Notes: generated from the letters alone by a model not told the origin. 64,000 bases of DNA from Pararoseomonas sp. SCSIO 73927 (GCF_037040815.1 NZ_CP146232.1:3094501-3158500), one strand, 5' to 3'. Positions 1-8,720 are shown, counted from the first letter of the stretch. Numbers and translations are program-made.

Positions 1-2
1 AT

Positions 3-389
3 GTGGAGCTGGGGCCGATCGCCGAGGGGCAGGCGATCACCGTGATGTGGCGGGGCAAGCCGGTCTTCGTGCGCCACCGCACCGCGAAGGAGATCGAGGA
101 GGCGCGCGCGGTCAATGTCGGCGAGCTGCGCGACCCCGCGCCCGATTCGGCGCGGGTGAAGCCCGGCAAGGACCAGTGGCTGGTGGTGATCGGCGTCTGC
201 ACCCATCTCGGCTGCGTGCCGCTGGGGCAGAAGTCCACGGACCCGAAGGGCGACTTCGACGGCTGGTTCTGCCCCTGCCACGGCAGCCACTACGATTCCG
301 CAGGGCGCATCCGCCGCGGCCCCGCGCCGCTGAACCTGGCCCTGCCCACCTATTCCTTCACCTCCGACACCCGCGTGCGGATCGGCTGA
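3..389 (+). CDS. petA: Rieske iron-sulfur subunit of cytochrome bc1 complex (C-terminal part)
   Basis: This is the C-terminal part of the Rieske [2Fe-2S] subunit, which takes electrons from ubiquinol and passes them to cytochrome c1 at the periplasmic face. Both cluster-binding boxes are visible: CTHLGC at fragment residues 66-71 and CPCHGS at 90-95, giving two Cys and two His ligands. The reading frame is open to the window edge, so the N-terminal membrane anchor lies upstream and the gene is cut by the window, not broken. It ends 11 bp before petB and heads a petABC operon. Confidence 0.96.
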   Translation: MELGPIAEGQAITVMWRGKPVFVRHRTAKEIEEARAVNVGELRDPAPDSARVKPGKDQWLVVIGVCTHLGCVPLGQKSTDPKGDFDGWFCPCHGSHYDSAGRIRRGPAPLNLALPTYSFTSDTRVRIG

Positions 390-400
390 GGAGAGACACC

Positions 401-1678
401 ATGGCCGAGGGCCTTCACGACTCCGACGTCTCGAACCCCGTCCTGCGCTGGGTCGACCAGCGCCTGCCCATCATCTCGATGGTGCAGCGGGAATACGGCA
501 CTTTCCCCACGCCCCGGAACTTCAACTACTTCTGGAACTTCGGCGCGCTGGCGATGATCAACCTGGTGATCATGATCGCCACGGGCGTGATCCTGTCCAT
601 GCAGTACGTGGCGAACACCGGGCTCGCCTTCGATTCCGTCGAGCGCATCATGCGCGACGTGAACTACGGCTGGCTGCTGCGCTACGTGCACTCCAACGGC
701 GCCTCGATGTTCTTCATCGTGGTCTATATCCACATCTGGCGCGCCCTGAACTACGGCTCCTACAAGACGCCGCGCGAGCTGCTGTTCATGCTCGGCGTCA
801 TCATCTTCATTCTGATGATGGCCACCGCCTTCCTCGGCTACGTGCTGCCCTGGGGCCAGATGTCCTTCTGGGGCGCCACCGTCATCACCAACCTCTTCTC
901 GGCGCTACCGGTCGTCGGGCAGCACATCGTCACCTGGCTCTGGGGCGGCTTCTCGGTGGACAACCCCACCCTCAACCGCTTCTTCTCGCTGCACTTCCTG
1001 CTGCCCTTCGTGATCACGGGCGTGGTGTTCCTGCACATCGCGGCGCTGCACATCACCGGCTCCAACAACCCTCTGGGCATCGAGCCGAAGGGGCCGAAGG
1101 ACACGATCCCCTTCCACCCCTACTACACGATCAAGGACAGCGTCGGGATCATCGTCTACCTGATGGTCTTCGCCATCCTCGTCTTCTTCATGCCGAACTT
1201 CCTGGGGCACCCCGACAACTACATCCCGGCCAACCCGCTGGTGACACCCGCGCACATCGTGCCGGAATGGTACTTCCTGCCCTTCTACGCGATCCTGCGC
1301 GCGGTCCCGAACAAGCTCGGCGGCGTGGCGATGATGGGCGGCGCGCTCGTGATCCTCTTCGTCCTGCCCTGGCTGGACTCCTCGCCCGTGCGCTCCATGC
1401 GGTTCCGGCCGATCGCCCGCTGGTTCTTCCTGCTCTGGACCGTGAACTTCTTCGTCCTGGGCTGGGTGGGCGGCAAGCCGGCGGAGCAGCCCTACATCCT
1501 CATCGCCCAGATCTGCTCGGCCTACTACTTCGCCTACTTCCTGGTGATCCTGCCGCTGCTGGCGAAGTTCGAGAAGCCGCTGCCCCTGCCCGAGAGCATC
1601 GCCGCTTCGGTCCTGAAACACCGCGGCGGGGGTCCACTGCCCGCCGGCGCCACCGCCAAGCCGATGGAGAAGGCGTGA
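401..1678 (+). CDS. petB: Cytochrome b subunit of bc1 complex
   Basis: A 425-residue polytopic membrane protein that carries the two b hemes and both quinone sites of the bc1 complex. Visible marks are the first heme-ligand His pair at about residues 97 and 111, a second pair in SLHFLLPF and FLHIAALH, the Qo-site PEWY motif and the [11 protein letters not shown] stretch. The length is normal for a full-length fused cytochrome b, not the split b6/subunit IV form. The ATG at 401 follows a gaggagaga Shine-Dalgarno sequence after petA. Its stop overlaps the petC start by one base (TGATG), so the two are probably translationally coupled. Confidence 0.98.
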   Translation: MAEGLHDSDVSNPVLRWVDQRLPIISMVQREYGTFPTPRNFNYFWNFGALAMINLVIMIATGVILSMQYVANTGLAFDSVERIMRDVNYGWLLRYVHSNGASMFFIVVYIHIWRALNYGSYKTPRELLFMLGVIIFILMMATAFLGYVLPWGQMSFWGATVITNLFSALPVVGQHIVTWLWGGFSVDNPTLNRFFSLHFLLPFVITGVVFLHIAALHITGSNNPLGIEPKGPKDTIPFHPYYTIKDSVGIIVYLMVFAILVFFMPNFLGHPDNYIPANPLVTPAHIVPEWYFLPFYAILRAVPNKLGGVAMMGGALVILFVLPWLDSSPVRSMRFRPIARWFFLLWTVNFFVLGWVGGKPAEQPYILIAQICSAYYFAYFLVILPLLAKFEKPLPLPESIAASVLKHRGGGPLPAGATAKPMEKA

Positions 1679-2490
1679 TGCGCCGGTTCGCGACGACCCT
1701 GAAGGTGGCGGCCCTGGCCGCCACCCTCGCCCTGGCGCCCGCCCTCTCCTCCACGGGCGCCCGGGCCGCCGAGGGGCACGAGACGATCGTGCTGCCGAAC
1801 ACGGACTTCTCCTTCGACGGCATCTTCGGCACCTTCGACCGCGCCTCCGCCCAGCGGGGCTTCCAGGTCTACAAGGAGGTCTGCTCGGCCTGCCACTCCA
1901 TGCGGCACCTCTCCTACCGCCACCTGCGGGGGATCGGGCTGTCCGAGGCGCAGGTCGCGGCGCTCGCCTCCCAGTTCCAGGTGCAGGACGGGCCGAACGA
2001 CAACGGCGAGATGTTCGAGCGGCCCGCGCGCCCCTCGGACCACTTCCGCCGGCCCTTTCCGAACGATGCCGCGGCGCGCGCCGCGAACAACGGCGCCCTG
2101 CCGCCCGACCTCTCCGTGATGGTGAAGGCGCGCGAGGGCGGGGCGGACTACATGCACGCCCTGCTCATCGGCTACGAGGAGCCGCCGCCCGGCGTCACCG
2201 TCGCCCAGGGGATGCACTACAACAAGTACTTCCCCGGCCATCAGATCGCGATGCCCGCCCCGCTGAACAGCGAGGGCCAGGTCACCTACGCCGACAACAC
2301 GCGGGCGACCGTCGAGCAGATGTCGATCGACGTGAGCACCTTCCTCGCCTGGGCCGCCGAGCCGGAGCTGGAGCAGCGCCGGTCCATGGGCGTGCGGATG
2401 CTCATCTACCTGGCGATCCTCGGCGGGCTGGTCTTCCTGGTGAAGAAGAAGATCTGGGCGCGGCTGCACCAGACCGAGCCGGCGCCCTGA
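1678..2490 (+). CDS. petC: Cytochrome c1 subunit of bc1 complex
   Basis: A 270-residue heme c protein that receives electrons from the Rieske cluster and passes them to a soluble cytochrome c. It has an N-terminal signal peptide ending near ARAAEG, a CSACH heme-binding motif, a candidate axial Met in IAMPAPL, and a C-terminal membrane anchor followed by lysines. It overlaps petB by one base and is the last gene of the pet operon, followed at once by a strong terminator hairpin. Family and position leave little doubt. Confidence 0.98.
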   Translation: MRRFATTLKVAALAATLALAPALSSTGARAAEGHETIVLPNTDFSFDGIFGTFDRASAQRGFQVYKEVCSACHSMRHLSYRHLRGIGLSEAQVAALASQFQVQDGPNDNGEMFERPARPSDHFRRPFPNDAAARAANNGALPPDLSVMVKAREGGADYMHALLIGYEEPPPGVTVAQGMHYNKYFPGHQIAMPAPLNSEGQVTYADNTRATVEQMSIDVSTFLAWAAEPELEQRRSMGVRMLIYLAILGGLVFLVKKKIWARLHQTEPAP

Positions 2491-2539
2491 ACGGGCCCAC
2501 CACGCAGCGTGTGCCCCGGACCCCGGTGGCATGACAGCA

Positions 2540-2580
2540 AAGGCCCTGCCCGGGTGACCGGGCAGGGCCTTCGTCCTTTC
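2540..2580. terminator. Intrinsic terminator after petABC, probably bidirectional
   Basis: A perfect 14-bp stem (2540-2553 with 2558-2571) has a GTGA loop and is followed on the plus strand by cgtcctttct. Read on the minus strand the same stem ends in a short T run (tttgctgt). It lies between the convergent ends of petC and the GGDEF-EAL gene and could stop both transcripts. Confidence 0.85.
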
Positions 2581-2591
2581 TGGGCCCATAT

Positions 2592-2613
2592 CCGGGCTCA
2601 GGTCTGAGCCCGG
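2592..2613. terminator. Secondary hairpin between convergent genes
   Basis: A perfect 9-bp stem (2592-2600 with 2605-2613) with a GGTC loop lies 33 bp downstream of the stop of the minus-strand GGDEF-EAL gene. It has no T tail, so it may support termination or RNA 3' end stability rather than act alone. Confidence 0.4.
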
Positions 2614-2646
2614 GCTCTCCTGATCCGGGCCCCCTGGCCCGGGCGG

Positions 2647-4485
2647 TCAGGCGGCGGGGGCGGGCGCCTCCAGCACGGCCTGGACACGGGCGGGGATGCT
2701 GGCTGCCAGCTCCTCCAGCCGGTCCCAGGCCACGGGGCGGGAGAGCAGGAAACCCTGCGCCCGCTCTACCCCGAAGCGCGCCAGCACGTGCAGCTGGGCC
2801 GCGTCCTCTACCCCCTCCGCCACGGCCGGGACGGAGAAGGCGTGCGCCATCCCCGCCACCGCCTCGATCAGCGCGGTGCCCTGGGCGTCGCGCGCGCAGT
2901 CCGTCACCAGGGACCGGTCGATCTTGATGGCGTCGAAGGGGTAGCCGCGCAGCCGGGCGAGCGTCCCGTGCCCGCCGCCGAAGTCGTCCAGCACCACGCG
3001 CACGCCGAGCTTCGCCAGCCCCTGCATGTTTGCCATCGCCGCGCTCGCCTCCCCGGCCAGGGAGCCCTCGGTCATCTCGATCACCAGCCGGTCGCCGCCG
3101 ATGCCGTGCTTGCGCAGCGCGCCCGCCACCTGGGCGTCGAAGCCAGGCATGCCGAAGGTGCTGGCGGAGGCGTTGACGGCGATGGTGAAGGGCGGGTGGC
3201 CGAGCGCGATCAGGCGGCAGGCCTCATCCACCACCCATCGGTCCAGTGCGCCGGAGTAACCCATCCCCTCGATCACCGGCAGCACGTCGCTCGGACGAAG
3301 GGAGAGACCGGTGTCCGTGCGCCAGCGCAGCAGCGCCTCCACGGAACTCACCACCCCCGTCTTCAGCTCCACGATCGGCTGGAAGACGAGGTGGAAGGGC
3401 ACCGTGCCACCTGGCGCGAAGGCCTCGCGCAGCCGCGTCTCCAGCGCCGCGCGGCCCACCGTCTCCCCGCTCGTGCTGGTACCGGCGGAGCGTGTGACAC
3501 CGCGCCCGGCCCGCTTGGCAGCGTAGAGCGCGGCGTCCGCCCGTTCCAGCAGCGAGGGAACGTCGCCCGCGTGCCAGGGGATGCCGGCGAAGCCGATCGA
3601 GGCGCGCAGCGGCACGGGGGAGCCGTTGAGCATGAAGGTGTCCGCCAGCGCCGCGTGGATGCGGCCGGCCAGCCCCATCCCCGCCTCCGGCTTGTCCACC
3701 CCGCGCACGAGCACGACGAACTCGTCCCCGCCGAGCCGCACCACGGTGTCCATGGAGCGCACCGTGGCGCTCAGCCGCCGCGCCACCTCCACCAGCGCGC
3801 GGTCGCCGCCCGCGTGGCCGTAGGTGTCGTTGATCGGCTTGAAGCCGTCCAGGTCGATCATGAGGATGCCGAAGTCCCGCGGCTCCGTTTCCGCGAGCAT
3901 CTCCTCCATGCCCTTGCGGTTGCACACCCCAGTCAGCGCGTCGGTGCGGGCGGCGCGGTGCACCTCCCGGATGGCGTGCCGCAGCGTCAGCGCCGCGGAG
4001 ACGCCGCGCGCCAGATCCTGCAGCCGCGCCACCATGGAAGGGGTGAGCTCCCGCGGCTTGCGGTCCATGACGCAGAGCGTGCCCACGGGCGTCCCGCGCC
4101 CGCCGCGCAACGGGGCGCCCGCGTAGAAGCGCAGGTTGGGGTCGCTCAGGACCAGGGGATTCGTGCCGAAGCGCGGGTCCTCCTTCAGGTCCGGCACCAC
4201 CATCACCTGCTCGGGGTTTTCGATGGCGTAGGCGCAGAAGGCGTCGTCCTTGGGGGTCGATCCGGCGTGCAGCCCCTGGATGGCCTTGAAGAACTGCTCG
4301 TGCTCGCCGACGAGGGAGACGCCCGAGATCGGCACGCCGACGAGGTCGCTCGCCACCCGGACGAAGGCGCCCATCAACTCCTCCGTCACCTTGTCGAAGG
4401 ATGCTATATCGGCCACGTCCAGCAGCCGCTCGGCCTCGTTCCCGGACCAGGCTTCCGGCATCTTGCCCCCCAATCCCATATTCAC
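2647..4485 (-). CDS. GAF-GGDEF-EAL cyclic-di-GMP enzyme
   Basis: A 612-residue cytoplasmic protein with three domains: GAF at about 20-165, GGDEF at about 175-335 and EAL at about 350-600. The GGDEF signature RLGGDEF is intact at about residue 250. The EAL domain keeps the residues expected of an active phosphodiesterase: EALLRW at about 383, VNASAS, EMTE, LDDFG, IKIDRS, AEGVE and QGF. It could therefore both make and break cyclic di-GMP, with GAF as a cytosolic sensor; the balance cannot be read from sequence. There is no membrane segment. Near-N-terminal Met codons at residues 1, 3 and 9 leave the exact start open. It is divergent from mtnP. Confidence 0.93.
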   Translation of the reverse strand: MNMGLGGKMPEAWSGNEAERLLDVADIASFDKVTEELMGAFVRVASDLVGVPISGVSLVGEHEQFFKAIQGLHAGSTPKDDAFCAYAIENPEQVMVVPDLKEDPRFGTNPLVLSDPNLRFYAGAPLRGGRGTPVGTLCVMDRKPRELTPSMVARLQDLARGVSAALTLRHAIREVHRAARTDALTGVCNRKGMEEMLAETEPRDFGILMIDLDGFKPINDTYGHAGGDRALVEVARRLSATVRSMDTVVRLGGDEFVVLVRGVDKPEAGMGLAGRIHAALADTFMLNGSPVPLRASIGFAGIPWHAGDVPSLLERADAALYAAKRAGRGVTRSAGTSTSGETVGRAALETRLREAFAPGGTVPFHLVFQPIVELKTGVVSSVEALLRWRTDTGLSLRPSDVLPVIEGMGYSGALDRWVVDEACRLIALGHPPFTIAVNASASTFGMPGFDAQVAGALRKHGIGGDRLVIEMTEGSLAGEASAAMANMQGLAKLGVRVVLDDFGGGHGTLARLRGYPFDAIKIDRSLVTDCARDAQGTALIEAVAGMAHAFSVPAVAEGVEDAAQLHVLARFGVERAQGFLLSRPVAWDRLEELAASIPARVQAVLEAPAPAA

Positions 4486-4505
4486 GCGATTCGAACGCCA
4501 TTGGA

Positions 4506-4540
4506 CAACCTGGGGTTGCTGAAAGCAACCCGAGGTTGCT
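4506..4540. promoter_or_regulatory. Alternating inverted repeats in the divergent GGDEF-EAL/mtnP promoter region
   Basis: Four short arms alternate here: CAACC (4506-4510), GGTTGC (4514-4519), GCAACC (4525-4530) and GGTTGC (4534-4539). They can form mutually exclusive hairpins: 5 bp between arms 1 and 2, 8 bp between 4513-4520 and 4524-4531 with a GAA loop, and 7 bp between 4524-4530 and 4534-4540 with a CGA loop, the last followed by a pyrimidine-rich run. It could be a protein operator with repeated half-sites or an RNA switch. No known riboswitch class was recognised. Confidence 0.45.
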
Positions 4541-4640
4541 CCTCCTTTCCCGCCCCTGGTGCCGCCCCGGCCTCTCGGCTAGAGCGGGGCCGCCGAGGCC
4601 ACCCCCCTCCCGCATGCCCCGGCAGCGAACGGAGCCCGCG

Positions 4641-5528
4641 ATGCCCGACCAGATCACCCCTGTCATCGGCCTCATCGGCGGCTCCGGCCTCTACGACATC
4701 GACGGGCTGCAGGACCGCGAGTGGCGCCGGGTGGAGAGCCCCTGGGGCGAGCCCTCCGACGAGCTTCTCTTCGGGGTGCTGGACGGGGTGCGCTGCGTGT
4801 TCCTGCCGCGCCACGGCCGCGGCCACCGCATCCCGCCGAGCGAGCTGAACTACCGCGCCAACATCGACGTGCTGAAGCGCGCGGGCTGCACGGAGGTGCT
4901 CTCCCTCTCCGCCGTGGGCAGCCTCAACGGCGACCTGCCCCCCGGCACCTTCGTGATCGTGGACCAGTTCATCGACCGCACCTTCGCCCGGAAGAAGAGC
5001 TTCTTCGAGACGGGCTGCGTGGCGCACGTCTCCATGGCGCACCCTCTCTGCCCGCGGCTGGGCGACGCGCTGGAGGGCGCGGCGCGGGAGATCGACCTGA
5101 AGTACAAGCGCGGCGGCACCTACCTCGTGATGGAGGGGCCGCAATTCTCCACCAAGGCGGAGAGCGAGCTGTACCGCGCCTGGGGCTGCGACGTGATCGG
5201 CATGACGAACATGCCGGAGGCCAAGCTCGCCCGCGAGGCGGAGCTCTGCTACGCGACCGTCGCCATGGTCACGGATTTCGACTGCTGGCACCCCGACCAC
5301 GACGCCGTGACGGTGGACGCGGTGGTGAAGGTGATGACGGAGAACGCCAGCCGCGCGAAGGCGCTGGTGCGCCGGGTCGTGCCGATGCTCGGCGCCCCGC
5401 GCGGCGCCTGCCCCTACGGCTGCGACCGCGCGCTGGAGAGCGCCATCGTCACCCCGGCCGCGAACCGGGATCCGGCGCTGATGGCGAAGCTGGACGCGGT
5501 GGCCGGCCGGGTGCTGCGGGCGGCTTGA
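4641..5528 (+). CDS. mtnP: S-methyl-5'-thioadenosine phosphorylase
   Basis: A 295-residue member of the trimeric purine nucleoside phosphorylase family. It cleaves methylthioadenosine, a by-product of polyamine synthesis, into adenine and methylthioribose-1-phosphate. Family marks are the N-terminal IGLIGGSGLYDI phosphate loop, RHGRGH, ELNYRANI, SAVGSL, MEGPQFSTKAES and IGMTNMPEAKLAREAE. Length is typical. The ATG follows a ggagcccgcg leader after a 155-bp gap shared with the divergent GGDEF-EAL gene. The polyamine-type ABC importer 3 kb downstream is a loose functional link only. Confidence 0.95.
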   Translation: MPDQITPVIGLIGGSGLYDIDGLQDREWRRVESPWGEPSDELLFGVLDGVRCVFLPRHGRGHRIPPSELNYRANIDVLKRAGCTEVLSLSAVGSLNGDLPPGTFVIVDQFIDRTFARKKSFFETGCVAHVSMAHPLCPRLGDALEGAAREIDLKYKRGGTYLVMEGPQFSTKAESELYRAWGCDVIGMTNMPEAKLAREAELCYATVAMVTDFDCWHPDHDAVTVDAVVKVMTENASRAKALVRRVVPMLGAPRGACPYGCDRALESAIVTPAANRDPALMAKLDAVAGRVLRAA

Positions 5529-5602
5529 GGCCGCCTCAGCCCTGGCGCGCCACGGCCGCGATGCCATCTCCTGCGTTAAGGATGGAACGGAGGAGTGGCG
5601 GC

Positions 5603-6169
5603 ATGAGGGGGAACAGCGCGGCGGATCAGCCCCTGGTAAATCGGCGCGCCCTCGCGCCGCTCGCCCTCGCCGCGCTGACGATCCGCCCGGCTGCCGCCCA
5701 GGGCACGGCAGGCGACGTGCCGGCCGTCCTGGACGTGGCCGGCCGCCGGCTGGTGCTGAACGGCACGGGGGTGCGTCGTTTCCTGGCCATCCCCGTGATC
5801 CGCGGCGCCCTCTACCTGGAGCGGCGGAGCACGGATGACGGGGCGATCCTCGCCTCCCCCGGGGTGAAGCTGCTGCGGCTGCGCTACGAGGTCTCCGTAC
5901 CCCGCGGCCGGCTGGTGAGCGGCTGGGAGGACGGGTTCCGCGAGGGCTGCGGCTGCGAGATGCCGCCCGATTTCCGCGCCCGGCTGCGCGACCTGCCATC
6001 CGGGCAGCTGGAGGAGTGGCTCTTCCTGCCCGACCACGGGGAGATCGCCTATGCCGGGGAGGCGCCGGTGCGCGTCACCGCCCACCAGGGCCGGATGATG
6101 CTGGCGAGCTTCATCGGCCCGAACTCGAGCAGCGAGGGGCTGCGCCGGGGCCTGCTCGGCCTCGGCTGA
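5603..6169 (+). CDS. Exported chalcone isomerase-like family protein
   Basis: A 188-residue protein with an N-terminal signal peptide ending near RPAAAQG. The body resembles the bacterial chalcone isomerase-like family (PF16036 type), seen in GVRRFLAIPVIRGALYLERR and in the C-terminal GPNSSSEGLRRGLLG. Most bacterial members have no proven isomerase activity, so a periplasmic ligand-binding or structural role is equally possible. I chose the ATG at 5603 because a GGAGGAG Shine-Dalgarno at 5589-5595 lies 7 bp upstream; in-frame ATGs at 5561 and 5582 are less well placed. Confidence 0.75.
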   Translation: MRGNSAADQPLVNRRALAPLALAALTIRPAAAQGTAGDVPAVLDVAGRRLVLNGTGVRRFLAIPVIRGALYLERRSTDDGAILASPGVKLLRLRYEVSVPRGRLVSGWEDGFREGCGCEMPPDFRARLRDLPSGQLEEWLFLPDHGEIAYAGEAPVRVTAHQGRMMLASFIGPNSSSEGLRRGLLGLG

Positions 6170-6171
6170 GG

Positions 6172-7191
6172 TCAGCCGAAGAGCCGCAGCACGGCGTCGC
6201 GGTCCAGCGCGGCGATCGAATCGGGGGTCCAGCGCGGCGCGTTGTCCTTGTCCACCAGAAGCGCGCGCACGCCTTCGGCGAAGTCCGGGTGGGCCGTCAC
6301 GCCGCGCGTCAGCGCCAGCTCCATGGCGAGGCAGGAAGGAAGGTCCATCTCCGCCCCCCGCCGCAGCAGTTCCAACGTCACGGCCATGGAAGTGGGGGAC
6401 ATGCGGCGCAGCATCGCCAGCTGGGCCTCCGCCCAGGCGGTCCCCTCCGCCGTCAGCACGGCGGTGATGGAGACGAGGTCGTCGGGCGCGAAGCCGCGCT
6501 CGATCGCCGCGCGCTCCGCTTCGATCCGGCCGGGCGGCACGGCGGCGGCGTGGTGCGCCACTACCCCCGCGTCCCCCGCCAGCAGCGCCTGGCGCAGCGC
6601 CGGCAGCCTTTCCCGCGGGACGTAATGGGTGGCCAGCCCCGCCTCCACCGCCTCCGCCCCCTGCAGGCGCGCGCCGGTGAGGGCGAGCCACTTGCCCATG
6701 GCCCCGCGCCGCCCGGGCAGCCGCGGCAGCACGAAGGAGGTGCCGACATCCGGAAACAGCGCGATGGCCGTCTCCGGCATCGCCAGCAGCGCGTGCTCGG
6801 TCACCACCCGGTGGCTGCCATGGACGGAGACGCCGATGCCGCCCCCCATGCAGACGCCGTCGATAAGGCTGATCCAGGGCTTGGGGTACTCCGCGATAGC
6901 GCGGTTCAGCGCGTACTCGCTGCCGAAGAACCGCTCGATCGTCGCGGCGTCCCCGGCCAGGGCGGCGCTGCGCACGGCGCGCACGTCGCCCCCGGCGCAG
7001 AAGGCGCGGCCGCCCGCGCCTTCCAGGATCACCAAATCCACCGCGGGGTCGTCCCGGAAGCGGTGCGCGGCCTCGGCCAGCGCGTCGATCATGGGCTGGT
7101 CCAGGGCGTTCAGCGCGCGCGGGCGGTCCAGCAGGATCGTGCCTGCCCGCCCCTCGATCCCGGCCACCACGCCCGATTCGGCCCTCTCCAT
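6172..7191 (-). CDS. 3-hydroxyisobutyryl-CoA hydrolase / enoyl-CoA hydratase family
   Basis: A 339-residue crotonase-fold enzyme. The long form with CAGGDVRAV, MGGGIGVSVHGSHRVVTE (about 115-132) and LFPDVGTSFVLPRL (about 145-158) fits the ECH_2 branch that hydrolyses 3-hydroxyisobutyryl-CoA in valine breakdown, rather than a short enoyl-CoA hydratase of about 260 residues. The ATG at 7191 begins directly before the conserved domain; the frame stays open far upstream through a repeat array and antisense to the next gene, which is not coding. It is divergent from the ABC importer operon and converges with the chalcone isomerase-like gene. Confidence 0.85.
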   Translation of the reverse strand: MERAESGVVAGIEGRAGTILLDRPRALNALDQPMIDALAEAAHRFRDDPAVDLVILEGAGGRAFCAGGDVRAVRSAALAGDAATIERFFGSEYALNRAIAEYPKPWISLIDGVCMGGGIGVSVHGSHRVVTEHALLAMPETAIALFPDVGTSFVLPRLPGRRGAMGKWLALTGARLQGAEAVEAGLATHYVPRERLPALRQALLAGDAGVVAHHAAAVPPGRIEAERAAIERGFAPDDLVSITAVLTAEGTAWAEAQLAMLRRMSPTSMAVTLELLRRGAEMDLPSCLAMELALTRGVTAHPDFAEGVRALLVDKDNAPRWTPDSIAALDRDAVLRLFG

Positions 7192-7240
7192 CGCCGTCCC
7201 GCTCCCGCTCGCTTTCCTCCGGGCTAGCCGCCGGCGCCCC

Positions 7241-7425
7241 GGCCGGCAAGGCCGGTGCGGTTGGGCCGGCAAGGCCGGTGCGGTTGGGCCGGCAAGGCCG
7301 GTGCGGTTGGGCCGGCAAGGCCGGTGCGGTTGGGGCGGCAAGGCCGGTGCGGTTGGGGCGGCAAGGGCGGCGCGGTTGGGGCGGCAAGGCCGGTGCGGTT
7401 TGGGCCGGCAAGGGCGGCGCGGTTG
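7241..7425. repeat. 23-bp tandem repeat array in a divergent intergenic region
   Basis: Eight copies of a 23-bp unit begin at 7248, 7271, 7294, 7317, 7340, 7363, 7386 and 7410. The last spacing is 24 bp because of one extra T. The core is AAGGCCGGTGCGGTTGGGC. Early units contain CCGGC-AAG-GCCGG, a perfect 5-bp hairpin, while later units drift to gcggc/ggcgg. The period is not a multiple of three, so it is not a protein repeat. It fills most of the 267-bp gap between two divergent start codons. Confidence 0.95.
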
Positions 7426-7458
7426 ACACCGCCCCGCCGCGCCGCGATCCCATGCGGC

Positions 7459-8613
7459 ATGGCGCAGCAACCCGTCAGTCCCGGCACAACGGCCGCGACC
7501 CCCGCAGGCGGGCCGCCCCTCCTGGTGATGGAGGGGGTGCGCAAGGCCGGCCAGGCCGAGGGGACCCAGGCCCTTGCCTGGCTGGAGCTGCAGCTCGCGC
7601 GCGGCGAATTCCTCACCCTCCTCGGCCCGGCCGGGGCGGGGAAGAGCGTGGCGATCGAGCTCGTCGCCGGCTTCCTCCAGCCCGATGCGGGACGGATCCT
7701 CCTCAAGGGAGAGAGGCTGGCCCGGCTGCCGCCCTGGCGGCGCGACATCGGCCTCGTCCTGGACCAGCCGGACCTGTTCCCGGAGATGGACGTGCTCGCC
7801 AACGCCGCCTTCCCGCTGGAGGCGCGCGGGGTGGGCCGCGCGGAGCGGGAGGATCGCGCGGCCGCGATGCTGGAGCGCTGGGGCATCCCGCCCGCCCTGG
7901 CCCGCCTCCGCCCGGAGGCCCTCTCCCCCGCGCGGCAGGTGCGGGTGGCCCTGGCCCGCGCCACGGTCCATGCCCCGGCGCTGCTGCTGCTGGACGATCC
8001 CCTCCGCGCGCTGGACGGGGAGGAGCGCGAGGTGCTGGCCGCCGATCTCGCCCGGCTCCGGCGGGCGCTGGGCCTGACGGTGCTGCACGCGGCGCGCGAC
8101 CCGGTCCTGGCCTCCCTCCTCTCGGACCGCATAGTGGTGCTGGAGGGCGGCCGCGCGCGCCAGACCGGAACGCCCCGGGGGCTCTACGAGAACCCGGCCG
8201 ACCCGGTGGTGGCCGCCATCACCGGGCCCTGCAACCGCCTGCCCGGCCGCGTCCTCTCGGTGGAGGACGGGGTCTGCCTCGTGCGGCTGGATTGCGGGCT
8301 GGAGGCGACGGGCCTGCCGGTCACGGGGCCGGAGGGATCGCCCCTGCCGGGCGCGAACTGCACCCTGGTGATCCGGCCGGAGCACGTGGCCGTCGCCCCC
8401 CTGCCGCCGGAGGCGATGGGGGAGGACGCGGTGGCGGCGCGGCTGATCGAGGCCCGCTTCGCCGGGGGCGAGGTGCGGCTGCGGCTCTCGATCGGGGAGG
8501 GGGGCGAGCTGGTGGCGCACCGCCCGCCCGGCCTGCCCCTGCCGGAACTGGGCGAGGAGGCCTCCATCGCCTGGGACCTCGCGGCCGCGCGGGTTCACCG
8601 GGACGCGTCCTGA
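7459..8613 (+). CDS. ABC importer ATP-binding protein (PotA-like) with degenerate catalytic motifs
   Basis: A 384-residue protein with a nucleotide-binding domain (about 20-245) and a C-terminal TOBE-like domain with VIRPEHV, as in PotA and MalK type importers. Walker A is kept (GPAGAGKS, 56-63), but other catalytic positions differ when aligned by eye to MalK. The Q-loop Gln is Asp102, the LSGGQ signature reads LSPAR (155-159), the Walker B Glu is Asp180 and the switch His is Arg213. The protein may hydrolyse ATP poorly or act in a modified way. It is the first gene of an importer operon whose other subunits look complete. The ATG at 7459 is preferred over an out-of-frame ATG at 7452. Confidence 0.88.
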   Translation: MAQQPVSPGTTAATPAGGPPLLVMEGVRKAGQAEGTQALAWLELQLARGEFLTLLGPAGAGKSVAIELVAGFLQPDAGRILLKGERLARLPPWRRDIGLVLDQPDLFPEMDVLANAAFPLEARGVGRAEREDRAAAMLERWGIPPALARLRPEALSPARQVRVALARATVHAPALLLLDDPLRALDGEEREVLAADLARLRRALGLTVLHAARDPVLASLLSDRIVVLEGGRARQTGTPRGLYENPADPVVAAITGPCNRLPGRVLSVEDGVCLVRLDCGLEATGLPVTGPEGSPLPGANCTLVIRPEHVAVAPLPPEAMGEDAVAARLIEARFAGGEVRLRLSIGEGGELVAHRPPGLPLPELGEEASIAWDLAAARVHRDAS

Positions 8614-8720
8614 AGGGCATCACGCGCTCGGCATCGCCGGGCGCGCCCCCGGGCGGTTCGCCTGGCGTGACGCATGGGTTAAGCTCCGCGCAACACCGGA
8701 CAGGACGGGTGAGAGGCGCG

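Noticed and set aside
47..400. Long frame extending cytochrome b upstream over petA
   Set aside because: It is the wrong frame of petA, has no cytochrome b homology before 401, and a ribosome site precedes the ATG at 401.
7241..7425. CRISPR-like array
   Set aside because: Units are directly adjacent with no unique spacers and there are no cas genes nearby.
7192..8598. In-frame extension of the hydroxyisobutyryl-CoA hydrolase across the repeat and antisense to the ABC ATPase
   Set aside because: The extension is Pro/Arg-rich low complexity created by the 23-bp repeat and by antisense reading; the enzyme begins at 7191.
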